Source: Oceanicola sp. D3 (GTDB lineage Bacteria; Pseudomonadota; Alphaproteobacteria; Rhodobacterales; Rhodobacteraceae). Taken from it: a stretch of 64,000 bases of DNA. This document shows, in pieces, positions 8,898 to 18,054 of the stretch. Each line of letters starts with the position of its first letter. Position 1 is the stretch's first letter. The notes below the pieces were generated by a model, which saw nothing but the letters and a program-made list of their open reading frames with translations, had not been told where the DNA came from and made no database searches. The stretch lies in assembly GCF_006351965.1 (NCBI RefSeq), contig NZ_CP040932.1, positions 1,860,001 to 1,924,000 on the forward strand, written 5' to 3'. The position numbers and the translations under genes were made by a program.

Positions 8898-8934
8898 ATG
8901 GATATTTTCAGCAAAAAAATGAAGCAGTTGCGCG
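8898..8934 (+). repeat. 37-bp dispersed repeat, copy 1
   Basis: Shares about 31 of 37 bases with 19842-19878, including an identical TATTTTCAGCAA core. Both copies are on the + strand just past the 3' end of a rightward gene and before the 3' end of a leftward gene. Confidence 0.6.
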
Positions 8935-8946
8935 CTGCTCCTCAGG

Positions 8947-9603
8947 TCAGCGCGGGAGCGCAGCGGCCTCTTTTGCCAGTGCGGTGATGCCCGCCCAATC
9001 GCCGGATTTGACCTTGTCGCCGGGAGCCACCCAGCTGCCGCCGACGCACATCACGTTGGACAGGCTCAGGTAGTCGTTGGCGTTTTTCAGGCTGACGCCG
9101 CCGGTGGGGCAGAAGCTGATCTGCGGGATCGGAGCGCCGATGGCCTTGAGCGCGGGGGCGCCGCCTGAGGCTTCGGCGGGGAAGAACTTCATCGCGGTAT
9201 AGCCGCGCTCCAGCAGGGCCATGGCCTCGGTGGCGGTGGCGGCGCCGGGGAGGAGGGGCAGGCCCTCGTCTTCGCAGGCTTGGAGCAGCGTGTCGGTTGC
9301 GCCGGGGCTGACGCCGAACTTGGCCCCTGCGGCGACGGCGTTTTTGACGTCTTCGGGGGTGAGCAGGGTGCCAGCACCCACGACGCCGCCTTCGACCTCG
9401 CTCATGGCGCGGATCACGTCGAGCGCGGCGGGGGTGCGCAGGGTGACTTCAAGCGCGGGCAGGCCGCCTGCGACCAGTGCCTTGGCGAGCGGGGCGGCAT
9501 GGGCGGCGTCATCGACCACCAGCACCGGAACCACGGGCGCCAGGGTGCAGATTTCTTTTGTTTTCACAGAGGCTTCGGCGGCATTCATGATGTGATCCTT
9601 CAA
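8947..9603 (-). CDS. eda: 2-dehydro-3-deoxy-phosphogluconate (KDPG) aldolase
   Basis: 218 residues with a complete class I aldolase barrel. The catalytic glutamate sits in [12 protein letters not shown] (about residue 52) and the Schiff-base lysine in [10 protein letters not shown] (about residue 138). [12 protein letters not shown] phosphate-binding segment near residue 97 also matches. It splits KDPG to pyruvate and glyceraldehyde 3-phosphate, the last step of the Entner-Doudoroff pathway. It follows edd by three bases in the same operon. Confidence 0.96.
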   Translation of the reverse strand: MKDHIMNAAEASVKTKEICTLAPVVPVLVVDDAAHAAPLAKALVAGGLPALEVTLRTPAALDVIRAMSEVEGGVVGAGTLLTPEDVKNAVAAGAKFGVSPGATDTLLQACEDEGLPLLPGAATATEAMALLERGYTAMKFFPAEASGGAPALKAIGAPIPQISFCPTGGVSLKNANDYLSLSNVMCVGGSWVAPGDKVKSGDWAGITALAKEAAALPR

Positions 9604-9606
9604 GTG

Positions 9607-11412
9607 TCAGACGACGACAGCGGCGCCTTCGTCGGAGGTGCCGACGGTTTGGCGGAAGGCCTCGAACATCTCGCGGCCGATCCCGTATTTATTGGCGGTG
9701 AGGTCGGGCTGCACCGGGGTGCGGGCCTCCCATCCTTCGGCGAGAATATCGAGCGTTCCGGCGGTGGCGTCAACGCGAACGAGGTCGCCATCCTGCACCT
9801 TGCCGATCGGACCGCCCATTGCGGCCTCGGGGGTGACATGGATGGCGGCGGGCACCTTACCGGAGGCGCCGGACATGCGGCCATCGGTGACTAGCGCCAC
9901 CTTCAGCCCGCGATCTTGCAGCACGGCGAGGGGCGGGGTGAGGCTGTGCAACTCGGGCATGCCGTTGGCCTTGGGGCCCTGGAAGCGGACGATGACCACG
10001 GTGTCTTCGGTGAACTCGCCGGCCTGGAAGGCTTTTTTCACGTCGTGCTGGTCGTTGAAGACGCGGGCCTTGGCCTCGATCACGTGGCGCTCGGGGGCGA
10101 CGGCGGAGACCTTCATCACGCCGCGGCCCAGCGAGCCTTTCAGCTCTTTCAACCCGCCGGTCTTTTGGAAGGGATCGGTGGCGGGGCGGAGGATCTTTTC
10201 GTTCTGGCTTTCTTCGGCGGCGGGCTGCCACTTCAGCGCGCCATCCACCAGCTTGGGTTCTTCGGTGTAGCTGCCGAGGCCTTCGCCCGCGACCGTGAGC
10301 GTATCGTCATGCAGCAGGCCCTCGGAGAGCAGCTGGCGGATGAGGTATTGCAGGCCCCCGGCGGCGTGGAAGTGGTTCACGTCGGCCAGGCCGTTGGGGT
10401 AGACCTTGGCCATCAGCGGGATGGTTTCGGAGATGTCCGAGAAATCCTGAAGGTCGAGGAGCACGCCTGCGGCCCGCGCCATGGCGGGCAGGTGGAGCAC
10501 GAGATTGGTGGAGCCGCCGGTGGCCATGAGGCCGACGATGCCGTTGACGAAGGCTTTTTCGTCAAGGATTTGCCCGGCGGGGCGATAATCATTCCCTGCC
10601 GCCGTGATCTCCAGTGCGCGCTCGGTGCCCGCCACCGTCAGCGCGTCGCGCAGGGGGGTGTTGGGGTTGACGAAGCTCGCGCCGGGCAGGTGGAGGCCCA
10701 TGAACTCCATCAGCATTTGGTTGGTATTGGCGGTGCCGTAGAAGGTGCAGGTGCCGGGGCCGTGGTAGGAGGCCATCTCGGCCTCCATCAGCTTGTCGCG
10801 GCCCACCTCGCCGGTGGCGAACTGCTGGCGGACCTTGGCCTTTTCGTCATTGGGCAGGCCCGAGGTCATCGGGCCGGCGGGGAGGAAGATTGCCGGGATG
10901 TGGCCGAAGGTGGCGGCGGCGATGATGAGGCCGGGCACGATCTTGTCGCAGACGCCGAGGTAGATTGCGCTGTCAAAGCAGTTGTGGCTGAGGCTGACCC
11001 CGGCGGCCAAAGCGATCACGTCGCGCGAAAACAGCGAGAGCTCCATGCCGGGCTGGCCTTGGGTGACGCCATCGCACATGGCGGGCACACCGCCGGCCAC
11101 CTGCGCGGTGGCGCCCTTGGCGCGTGCGGCCTCGCGGATGAGATCGGGGAAGCGCTCGAAGGGCTGGTGGGCCGAGAGCATGTCATTATAGGCGGTGACG
11201 ATGCCGATGTTGGGCGCGGTGCCGCCCGCCAGAGCCGATTGATCCTGGCCCATCGGCGCATAGGCGTGGGCCTGATTGGAGCAGGAGAGATGCGCCCGCA
11301 CCGGCCCGGCGTCGGCGGCTTTGCCGATCCGCTCAAGATAGGCGGAGCGCGCGTCGCGGGAGCGGGCAATGATACGGTCGGTGACTGCGGCGATGGTAGG
11401 ATTGAGCGGCAC
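9607..11412 (-). CDS. edd: 6-phosphogluconate dehydratase
   Basis: 601 residues, normal for Edd of the IlvD/Edd family. Iron-sulfur cluster cysteines are visible in HLSCSN and [18 protein letters not shown], with a further conserved cysteine in [16 protein letters not shown]. It converts 6-phosphogluconate to KDPG, the committed step of the Entner-Doudoroff pathway, and is followed by eda. The promoter upstream holds a perfect GTTAGCGCTAAC palindrome that recurs upstream of zwf, which supplies the substrate of this pathway. Confidence 0.97.
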   Translation of the reverse strand: MPLNPTIAAVTDRIIARSRDARSAYLERIGKAADAGPVRAHLSCSNQAHAYAPMGQDQSALAGGTAPNIGIVTAYNDMLSAHQPFERFPDLIREAARAKGATAQVAGGVPAMCDGVTQGQPGMELSLFSRDVIALAAGVSLSHNCFDSAIYLGVCDKIVPGLIIAAATFGHIPAIFLPAGPMTSGLPNDEKAKVRQQFATGEVGRDKLMEAEMASYHGPGTCTFYGTANTNQMLMEFMGLHLPGASFVNPNTPLRDALTVAGTERALEITAAGNDYRPAGQILDEKAFVNGIVGLMATGGSTNLVLHLPAMARAAGVLLDLQDFSDISETIPLMAKVYPNGLADVNHFHAAGGLQYLIRQLLSEGLLHDDTLTVAGEGLGSYTEEPKLVDGALKWQPAAEESQNEKILRPATDPFQKTGGLKELKGSLGRGVMKVSAVAPERHVIEAKARVFNDQHDVKKAFQAGEFTEDTVVIVRFQGPKANGMPELHSLTPPLAVLQDRGLKVALVTDGRMSGASGKVPAAIHVTPEAAMGGPIGKVQDGDLVRVDATAGTLDILAEGWEARTPVQPDLTANKYGIGREMFEAFRQTVGTSDEGAAVVV

Positions 11413-11451
11413 GGGCTGGCCTCCGGGGGCTTGGCGATTCTGCGTGGTGTC

Positions 11452-11480
11452 AGTCTAGCGTGTTAGCGCTAACGGGGCAA
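11452..11480 (-). promoter_or_regulatory. edd-eda promoter with an operator in its spacer
   Basis: On the minus strand, TTGCCC (11480-11475) and TAGACT (11457-11452) are separated by 17 bases and form a plausible -35/-10 pair about 40 bases before the edd start. The palindrome GTTAGCGCTAAC at 11462-11473 lies inside the spacer, where a bound repressor would block RNA polymerase. The central CG and the half-sites fit LacI/GalR-family operators. Confidence 0.7.
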
Positions 11481-11554
11481 TCTGTGCCCGTTATGACCTG
11501 ATTTGTCATGCAATTTCCTTTGACCATGGAGCGCGCGGGCCGGATATTTCAACC

Positions 11555-14236
11555 ATGAGATTTTTGATTACCGCATTCTTTCTGCTCTTTGCCCTGCCGG
11601 TGGGCGCGCAATCCTATGATCTGACCGCTGAGGAGCAGGCGGCTTATGACGCCGGGCAGGATGCGATCCGCCAGAAGGACTTTGCCGAGGCGGAGGCGCG
11701 GTTTCGGCAGGTGGTGGCCAGCATGGGCGAGAGAATGCCTGCCAACCATCCGGCGAGATTGAGCATCGAGGGCGACGTGGCCGGGGTGCTGGCGATGCAG
11801 AAGCGCTGGGACGAGGCGGTTGCCCTGCGGCGCGATGTGTTGGCCCGGTTTCGCGAGGTATCGTCGGTTTACAGCCCGTTGCACGCGATTGCGCAGATGG
11901 GGCTGGCCAAGCTGCTGGCTGATACCGGCGCAAGGCGCGAGGCGCTGCCATTGGCGATTGAAGCGGTGAGCGTGGCCGAGCAGATCCACGGCGATGATGA
12001 CTTCGTCGCCAATGTCTGGCGCGGTGAGCTGGCTGATATCATGGCCGATCTGGGGCTGCATGCCGATGCCGAGGCGCTCTGGGCGCGCTCGCTCGAGGGG
12101 CTGGACCGGGCGATTGCAGAGGGCGTTCCGGGGGGCACGAACGGGTTGCAGCTTTCGGCCATGAGCTTTGCCGAGAAGCGGGCGTTTTCGCTGGAGGTGC
12201 TGGGGCGCGACGAGGAGGCCGTGGCTGCAATGGCCGATGCGCTGGAGCGGCGGCGGGCGTTTTGGGGCGATGATGATGCCGGGGTGCTGGCGATGACGCT
12301 GGAGCTGGCCAAGCTCAAGATGTTTGCGGGCGATACAGAGGGGATGCATGCGACCATCGCGCAGGTGATGCCAAAGATCGTGGCGGAGTATGGCGACAGC
12401 CCGATGCTGGCCACGGCGCTCTCTTACGATGCGATCTGGTGGCTCTATCAGGAGTTCGGCTCGGAGGCCTTCCACAAGGGTGTGGAGATGCTGGAGCGGG
12501 CGGATGCGATGTTTGAGGCGACCCTGCCCAAACCGAGGGGCGAGGGCTTTCGTCATGAGGGGTGGGGGCGCACGTTGCTGAACCTTGCCGCCGTGCGGAT
12601 GGATCTGGAGGATTGGCTGGGCGCGATGGATGCGGTGCTGAGGGCCGAGAAGCTGGGCCATGCGAGCCGCAACACGCTGGTGCGGGTGCTCGACGGGGCC
12701 GGGGTGGCGAAGGCGAAGCCGTGGCGCGAGATCGTGCCGGATGCCTTGCGGATCGCGCAGCGCTCGGGGGTGACGGATGCGGGCCATGCGCTGGAGCAGA
12801 TGGCGGCGCGGGTCAGCCTCGGGGACAGCCCGGCGGCCAAGCTGCACCGGGCGATCACCGATGCGGTGGATCGGGAGGCGGCACTTCAGGCCGAATATGC
12901 CGCGCTGCTGCGGCTGCCTGCGGGGCAGCGGGATTATGCCCGGGAGGTGGCGCTGAAGGCCGACCTTTCGGAGGTGAGCCTGACGCAGAAGCGGCTGACC
13001 GAGGAGTTGCACAAGACCGCGCCGGATTTTACCGCGCTGATCAACGATGGGTTGGCGGAGAGCGATGAGTTGCGCGCGCTGCTCGGCCCCGATGAGGCGA
13101 TCATCCTGTTTGATATCGGTGAGCGTGACGGGGATTACGACTTTGTCTTCGTCATCACCGACGAAACCACCTATTGGCTGCCGATGCCGGTGGAGCCAAC
13201 CGCCTTGGCCGCCGCTGTGGCCGATCTGCGCGCGGCGGTGGACAACCGGCTTGGCGTGCGTGCGGCGACTGCCCTGAAGGGCGCAGGTGGCCCCGCGCCA
13301 GAGTTTCCGCTGGAGGCGGCGCATTACCTTTATGCGCAGACCTTTGGGCAAATCGCGGACCTGATTGAGGGCAAGACCCATCTATACGTAGAGCTGCGCG
13401 GGCCGCTAACGGCGATTCCGCCGCATCTGATGGTGCGCAACGAGGCGGCCAGCATGGAAGAGGCGGATTGGTTGATCCGCCACCATGCGATTACCGTTGT
13501 GCCCTCGGTCTTCGCATTGAAGGCGATGGAGATTGCTGCGGGCAAGCCGCGGGCGTCTGAGCCGATCCTCGGGATCGCCAACCCGGACTTCGACCCAAGC
13601 GGCAGCGCCCCGGTGCAGGCCTCTTCCAACCGGGGCGGGGCGCTGGCACCGCTGCCGGAAACCTTTGAAGAGGTGCGCGATGTGGCGGGCTCGATGGGTG
13701 CGGGCGAGGGGGCCGTGCTGCAACAGGGAGCGGCAAGCGAGGCAGCGGTGAAGGCGGCTGATCTGGAGCGCTTCAGGGTGCTGTACTTTGCCACGCATGG
13801 GCTTGTTTCAGGCGATGAGGTGAAGGAGAGCGTGGTGGAAGAGCCCGCGCTGGCGCTTACCCCGGGCGGTGGCGAGGACGGGCTGCTGACGGCCAGCGAA
13901 ATTGCGCTGCTGAGGATGAACCCCGACTGGGTGGTGCTGAGTGCTTGCAACACGGCGGTGGGCGAGACGCCGGATGCTGAAGCGCTGTCTGGCTTGGCGC
14001 AGGCCTTCCTCTATGCCGGGGCGCGGGCGCTGCTGGTCAGCCATTGGCCGGTGGAGAGCCAGAGCGCGGTGAGCCTGATGACCGATATCTTTGCCCGCCG
14101 CGCCGCCGACCCGGAGCTTTCTGCCGCGGAAGCCCAGCGGCAGGCGATGTTGGCGATGATCGACGGGCCGCGCGCAGAGTGGCGCCACCCGGCCTATTGG
14201 GCCCCGTTCATCCTTGTGGGAGACCCGGACCGATGA
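11555..14236 (+). CDS. exported TPR-CHAT domain protein (caspase-fold, putative peptidase), copy 1
   Basis: 893 residues. It begins with a signal peptide (MRFLITAFFLLFALPVGAQS), has a long helical region of tetratricopeptide-like repeats (about residues 20-450), then a coiled linker with QKRLTEELHK. A CHAT domain (about residues 590-893) closes the protein, with the expected His748 in YFATHGL and Cys798 in LSACNTAVG, plus the SHWPVESQSAV and HPAYWAPFILVGDP segments. CHAT domains share the fold and His-Cys dyad of caspases and separase. The stop overlaps the ATG of a paralogue. Export to the periplasm is inferred from the signal peptide; substrate unknown. Confidence 0.9.
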   Translation: MRFLITAFFLLFALPVGAQSYDLTAEEQAAYDAGQDAIRQKDFAEAEARFRQVVASMGERMPANHPARLSIEGDVAGVLAMQKRWDEAVALRRDVLARFREVSSVYSPLHAIAQMGLAKLLADTGARREALPLAIEAVSVAEQIHGDDDFVANVWRGELADIMADLGLHADAEALWARSLEGLDRAIAEGVPGGTNGLQLSAMSFAEKRAFSLEVLGRDEEAVAAMADALERRRAFWGDDDAGVLAMTLELAKLKMFAGDTEGMHATIAQVMPKIVAEYGDSPMLATALSYDAIWWLYQEFGSEAFHKGVEMLERADAMFEATLPKPRGEGFRHEGWGRTLLNLAAVRMDLEDWLGAMDAVLRAEKLGHASRNTLVRVLDGAGVAKAKPWREIVPDALRIAQRSGVTDAGHALEQMAARVSLGDSPAAKLHRAITDAVDREAALQAEYAALLRLPAGQRDYAREVALKADLSEVSLTQKRLTEELHKTAPDFTALINDGLAESDELRALLGPDEAIILFDIGERDGDYDFVFVITDETTYWLPMPVEPTALAAAVADLRAAVDNRLGVRAATALKGAGGPAPEFPLEAAHYLYAQTFGQIADLIEGKTHLYVELRGPLTAIPPHLMVRNEAASMEEADWLIRHHAITVVPSVFALKAMEIAAGKPRASEPILGIANPDFDPSGSAPVQASSNRGGALAPLPETFEEVRDVAGSMGAGEGAVLQQGAASEAAVKAADLERFRVLYFATHGLVSGDEVKESVVEEPALALTPGGGEDGLLTASEIALLRMNPDWVVLSACNTAVGETPDAEALSGLAQAFLYAGARALLVSHWPVESQSAVSLMTDIFARRAADPELSAAEAQRQAMLAMIDGPRAEWRHPAYWAPFILVGDPDR

Positions 14237-16893
14237 GCTGCCTTCGCCTGATCCTTCTTGCGCTCTCTCTCGCCCTTGCCAGCCCGGGTGTTGCCCAGGA
14301 CAGGGGGAAGACCACAGAACAGATCGCGGCAGACGCCGATGAAGAGGCGCTGTTTGAGCTTTACTCTCAAGGTCGTATTGAGGAGGCGCTGCCCGCTGCC
14401 GAGGCGCTGCAACGCGCGCTGGAGGCGGCCTATGGCACCTATTCCGAGCGGGCGCTGCTGAACCACGCGCTGGTTGGCAATATCCTTGAACGTGTCGGGC
14501 GCAGGAAAGAGTCGTTGGAGATGACCCGCCGCGTGCTCGACCTTTGGGTAACGCACCATGGGCGCAACCATCCGCAGGCCCAGCGTGCCCGGATGAACCT
14601 TGCGATGGCACTCTCGAACTCCCGCCGCGCTGGCGAGGCGATGCCCTATGCCCTCGAAGCCCTGGAATTTGCGCAAGGCCATTGGGGACCGGACCATGTG
14701 ACCACGCTGTTCTTTCGCTCCAACGTTGCCGGGCTGATGGAGCGGACCGGGAAGTTTGAGGCGGCGATGGAGGAGTTCAGGGCCGTGGCCGAGGCCTTGG
14801 AGGGCGCCAGCGGCGTCAGGGCGGGGCGGCACCGGGCAAACGCCTACAGCCATGCGGCCCGGATGGCTGAACAACTGGGGCGCTATGACGAGGCTCTCCA
14901 GCTTTATGTGGAGGCGGTTGTGGCAACCCGTGCCGCCTTTGGAAACAAGCACCCTGTGTTGCAAACCGTGCTCTACAAGGGGGGGCGGCTGGCTGCGCAG
15001 TTGCGGTATTTCGATGTGGCTGCTGAGGTTTTGCTGGAAAGCGCTGAACTGGCCGAGGCGCTTTATGGCGCGAAGAGCCGCCAGACCAATGAGGCCAATG
15101 CCATGATCGCGCTCCTGCTGACCCGCGAGGGGCCGGGGGCGCAGTATTACGACATAGGCGTCGGCTTGCTCGACACGGTGCTGGCCAACATGGAAGAAAC
15201 GTTGGGCCGCACCCATCCGTCGCTTTCCGAGCCGCTGGCTTGGGCCGCCACGCTGGCCAACGAGCAGGGGCGCTGGGCGCGGGCGCTGGAGCTTGGGCGC
15301 TGGTCGGCAGAGATCGGCACGTCGATGGCGAGCCCGTGGTTTGATGCTTTGGCCGCCGCCGAGGAGGCCGGGGCGATGACTGCGGAGGAGGCCGCCGAAG
15401 AGGCCTTTGAGGTGGCGCAGTCCAGCTATTTTTCGGTGGCCTCCAGCAGCACGCGGTTGCTTGGCCAGCGGCTGGAGTTGAGCCGGGAGGGCGTGGGGGA
15501 TGCCGCGCGGCGTTACACGGACAACATTCGCCGCCGCAACGAGCTTCAGGCTGCGCTGCTCGACTACTCCGGCCTGCCGCTGGAGGACCGCGAGCCTGCC
15601 CGGCTGGAGGCCATGCAGGCCGAACTGGCCGCCACCATCGCAGAGATGGAGACGTTGCAGGCCGAATTGGCGGGCCGTGACCGCTGGCTGAATGGTTTGC
15701 GTGCGGGCGAAGCGGCGCGCGCGGAGGCGGTGCGCGCGCAGCTCAAACCCGGCGAGGCGGTGGTGATCATCGACACGGCAAGCAAGCCGGGCGTCTCGAG
15801 CCGCATCGTGATTGTCAGTCGCGACAGCGCGGCCTGGGCCGAGGTGCCTGCGAGCCATGAGGAACTGGCGGCTCTGGTGGAGCGGGTGCGGGCGGGGATT
15901 GAGCTGAAGATCGGGGTGCGGGCGGCGGTTTCGCTGAGCGCTGCCAGCGGCGAGGCCCCGCAGGAGTTTGACAATGCCGCCGCCGCCGCGCTTTACGCGC
16001 TGACCTTTGGGCAGGTGGCGGAGGCGCTGGAGGGGATGGACCACCTCTATGTGGAGTTGCGCGGCCCAATCTCTTCGCTGCCGCCGCAGCTTATGCTGCG
16101 CTCGGAGACGGACGGGGGCCTTGCCGGGGCGGATTGGCTGCTGCGCCATCACGCGGTGACGGTGATCCCCTCGGTTTTGTCGCTGCGGATCTCGGCCTTG
16201 GGGGCCGAAGCGGGGCGCGCGCCCGAGCCTTTCCTTGGCGTGGCCAATCCCAACTACGGCGCAAAAGCCCCGGCGAGCAATGCCCGCATGGCGGCGCTGC
16301 GCTCGGGGCTTGCACCGCTGCCGGAGACGGCGGGCGAGGTGCGTGCGGTGGCCAGTGCGGTGCAGGCGGGCGATGGCGCGGTGCTGGAGGCGGCGGCGGC
16401 CAGCGAAGCGGCGGTAAAGGCCGGGGCGCTGGACCGGTTTCGGGTGCTCTACTTTGCAACCCACGGGCTGATGGCGGGTGATGCGGTGGGCGGCGCGGTG
16501 CTGGATGAGCCAGCCTTGGCGCTCACCCCCGGCGGGGCGGAAGACGGGTTTTTGAAGGTGTCCGAGATCGCCCGGCTGAAGCTGAACGCCGATTGGGTTG
16601 TGCTTTCGGCTTGCAACACCGCCGTGGGCGGAGAGCCGGGCGGCGAGGCGCTTTCGGGGCTGGCGCAGGGCTTCTTCTATGCGGGCGCGCGTGCCTTGCT
16701 GGTGAGCCATTGGCCGGTGGAGAGCCAGAGCGCCGTGGCGCTGATGACAGACATCTTTGCCCGCCGCGCCGCTGACCCGGCGCTGACGGCCGCGCAGGCC
16801 CAGCGGCAGGCCTCGCTGGCGCTGATGGAGCAGCCGAAGTGGAGCCACCCTGCCTATTGGGCCCCGTTCATTCTGGTGGGCGATCCCGGCTGA
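14233..16893 (+). CDS. exported TPR-CHAT domain protein (caspase-fold, putative peptidase), copy 2
   Basis: 886 residues from ATG 14233, which overlaps the previous stop by four bases; the frame is open further upstream but that part is out of frame with, and inside, copy 1. It has a signal peptide (MSCLRLILLALSLALASPGVAQ), TPR-like repeats of the Tpr_12 type (spacing and NLA-type helices near residues 70-330), and a C-terminal CHAT domain with His744 in YFATHGL and Cys794 in LSACNTAVG. The CHAT part is nearly identical in sequence pattern to copy 1, whereas the TPR parts have diverged strongly, suggesting different ligands or substrates. Likely co-expressed with copy 1. Confidence 0.9.
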   Translation: MSCLRLILLALSLALASPGVAQDRGKTTEQIAADADEEALFELYSQGRIEEALPAAEALQRALEAAYGTYSERALLNHALVGNILERVGRRKESLEMTRRVLDLWVTHHGRNHPQAQRARMNLAMALSNSRRAGEAMPYALEALEFAQGHWGPDHVTTLFFRSNVAGLMERTGKFEAAMEEFRAVAEALEGASGVRAGRHRANAYSHAARMAEQLGRYDEALQLYVEAVVATRAAFGNKHPVLQTVLYKGGRLAAQLRYFDVAAEVLLESAELAEALYGAKSRQTNEANAMIALLLTREGPGAQYYDIGVGLLDTVLANMEETLGRTHPSLSEPLAWAATLANEQGRWARALELGRWSAEIGTSMASPWFDALAAAEEAGAMTAEEAAEEAFEVAQSSYFSVASSSTRLLGQRLELSREGVGDAARRYTDNIRRRNELQAALLDYSGLPLEDREPARLEAMQAELAATIAEMETLQAELAGRDRWLNGLRAGEAARAEAVRAQLKPGEAVVIIDTASKPGVSSRIVIVSRDSAAWAEVPASHEELAALVERVRAGIELKIGVRAAVSLSAASGEAPQEFDNAAAAALYALTFGQVAEALEGMDHLYVELRGPISSLPPQLMLRSETDGGLAGADWLLRHHAVTVIPSVLSLRISALGAEAGRAPEPFLGVANPNYGAKAPASNARMAALRSGLAPLPETAGEVRAVASAVQAGDGAVLEAAAASEAAVKAGALDRFRVLYFATHGLMAGDAVGGAVLDEPALALTPGGAEDGFLKVSEIARLKLNADWVVLSACNTAVGGEPGGEALSGLAQGFFYAGARALLVSHWPVESQSAVALMTDIFARRAADPALTAAQAQRQASLALMEQPKWSHPAYWAPFILVGDPG

Positions 16894-17063
16894 GGCGCGC
16901 GTGCACCAGTGGCGCGATTTTCGCCGTGCGATGCGCGGTTGTTGCCTAAACGCGCACAATACTACGAAAATTTTCTCATTCTCGCCGCATTCTGCGTGCC
17001 TGCTTGGTGGACGAAGAGATCAGACAGCCCACGAGAGCCGAAAAAGGCCCGGAGGATATGACC

Positions 17064-17672
17064 ATGATGAGACTGATGAAAAGCGCCGCCCTCGTCGCCA
17101 CTCTGGTGGCCGTGGCCGGCTGTACCGTGAACGCAAGCGCCCCGCTCGCCACCCGCGATGCACCGCTTGGTGCCGCCGGGGCCGCTCAGCCAGAGAGGAC
17201 GCAGCCCTTTACCATTCGCCGCGTCGATGTGCGCGTGCCCACCACGCTGCGGGTTTCGGAGGCCAACACCTACTACCCGAATGCCGACATTGTCTGGCGC
17301 GGGGATGCGCCGGGCAATCGCTGGGAGCAGGTTGAGGCGATCTTTGAAGAAGCGATCGGGCGCAGCCGCTCGAAGCTCAAGCAAGGCCGCCCGGTGGATG
17401 TGCAGGTGGAAGTGCTGCGCTTTCATTCGCTGACCGAAAAGACCCGTTACACCATTGGCGGTGTGCATTCGATCAAGTTCAAACTGATCCTGCTGGACCC
17501 GGAAACCGGGGAAGTGGTGGATGCCCGGATCGAAACCGCCGATCTCAAGGCCTATGGCGGCTCGAAGGCCATCGCTATGGAAGCGCAGGGATTGGGGCAG
17601 AAAGTGCGGATCACCCAACATCTGGCTAACACCTTTGCCGCCGAGCTTTCGGCCCGCGCGGTGGAGGGCTGA
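17064..17672 (+). CDS. DUF6778-like lipoprotein
   Basis: 202 residues from ATG 17064, chosen because GGAGG at 17051-17055 is 8 bases away; ATG 17058 would leave only two. It has a lipoprotein signal with the lipobox LVAVAGC, so the mature protein is anchored by its cysteine. The body is a single domain with FTIRRVDVRVPTTLRVSEA, then NRWEQVEAIFEEAI and VDVQVEVLRFHSLTEKTRYTIGG, as in the DUF6778 family of Rhodobacterales. The function of that family is not known. It stands alone between hairpins. Confidence 0.8.
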   Translation: MMRLMKSAALVATLVAVAGCTVNASAPLATRDAPLGAAGAAQPERTQPFTIRRVDVRVPTTLRVSEANTYYPNADIVWRGDAPGNRWEQVEAIFEEAIGRSRSKLKQGRPVDVQVEVLRFHSLTEKTRYTIGGVHSIKFKLILLDPETGEVVDARIETADLKAYGGSKAIAMEAQGLGQKVRITQHLANTFAAELSARAVEG

Positions 17673-17688
17673 ACCCAAGACGCTGACC

Positions 17689-17739
17689 CCGGCGGCAGCG
17701 GAATGCCGCCGGTGTTGCACCGAGGTTACCCTAAGGTAA
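17689..17739 (+). promoter_or_regulatory. two inverted repeats between lipoprotein genes
   Basis: An 8-bp perfect inverted repeat CCGGCGGC (17689-17696) / GCCGCCGG (17705-17712) follows the DUF6778-like gene and may end transcription, though it has no T run. A second palindrome, TTACC-CTAA-GGTAA (17726-17739), lies 107 bases before the next small gene and may be an operator. Confidence 0.4.
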
Positions 17740-17845
17740 GCAATTGGTGCGGATATATGAGACAAACTCCCACCGGGCGCTCGCCCCGCTATAACGGGAG
17801 CGAGCAGCAAGGGCCCGGCACAGGCGCCCGAAAAGGATAAGACCG

Positions 17846-17986
17846 ATGATGACGAAAACGAGGATCTCCCTGATCGCTCTGGCTTTTGCAGCGCTGTCGG
17901 CCTGTTCTCCGGCCCCGGCGGATCTGGTGACGGTGCAGCAGTTTGACGCCAGTGCTGTTGTCTGGTCGACCGGGAGTTATCGCTGA
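17846..17986 (+). CDS. very small lipoprotein
   Basis: A 46-residue reading frame starting at ATG 17846 (a second ATG follows directly) with AAGGAT nine bases upstream as a ribosome site. It encodes a clear lipoprotein signal (basic MMTKTR, then a hydrophobic stretch) and a lipobox ALSAC, leaving a mature peptide of only 27 residues ending in WSTGSYR. This is close to the size of small entericidin-like or other short outer-membrane lipoproteins, but I cannot place it in a family. Support is the signal and ribosome site, not homology. Confidence 0.6.
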   Translation: MMTKTRISLIALAFAALSACSPAPADLVTVQQFDASAVVWSTGSYR

Positions 17987-18054
17987 GCCTGCGGGCTGGC
18001 GCCTTTCCACAGTTTCGCTTTTCCACAGCCGCCTGACCGGATAGGTGAGGCGGC

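Noticed and set aside
8898-8984. Tiny protein (MDIFSKKMKQLRAAP...) in the 37-bp repeat
   Set aside because: Although both repeat copies begin with a similar frame, neither has a ribosome site and the sequence after the repeat differs fully, so it is treated as a repeat.
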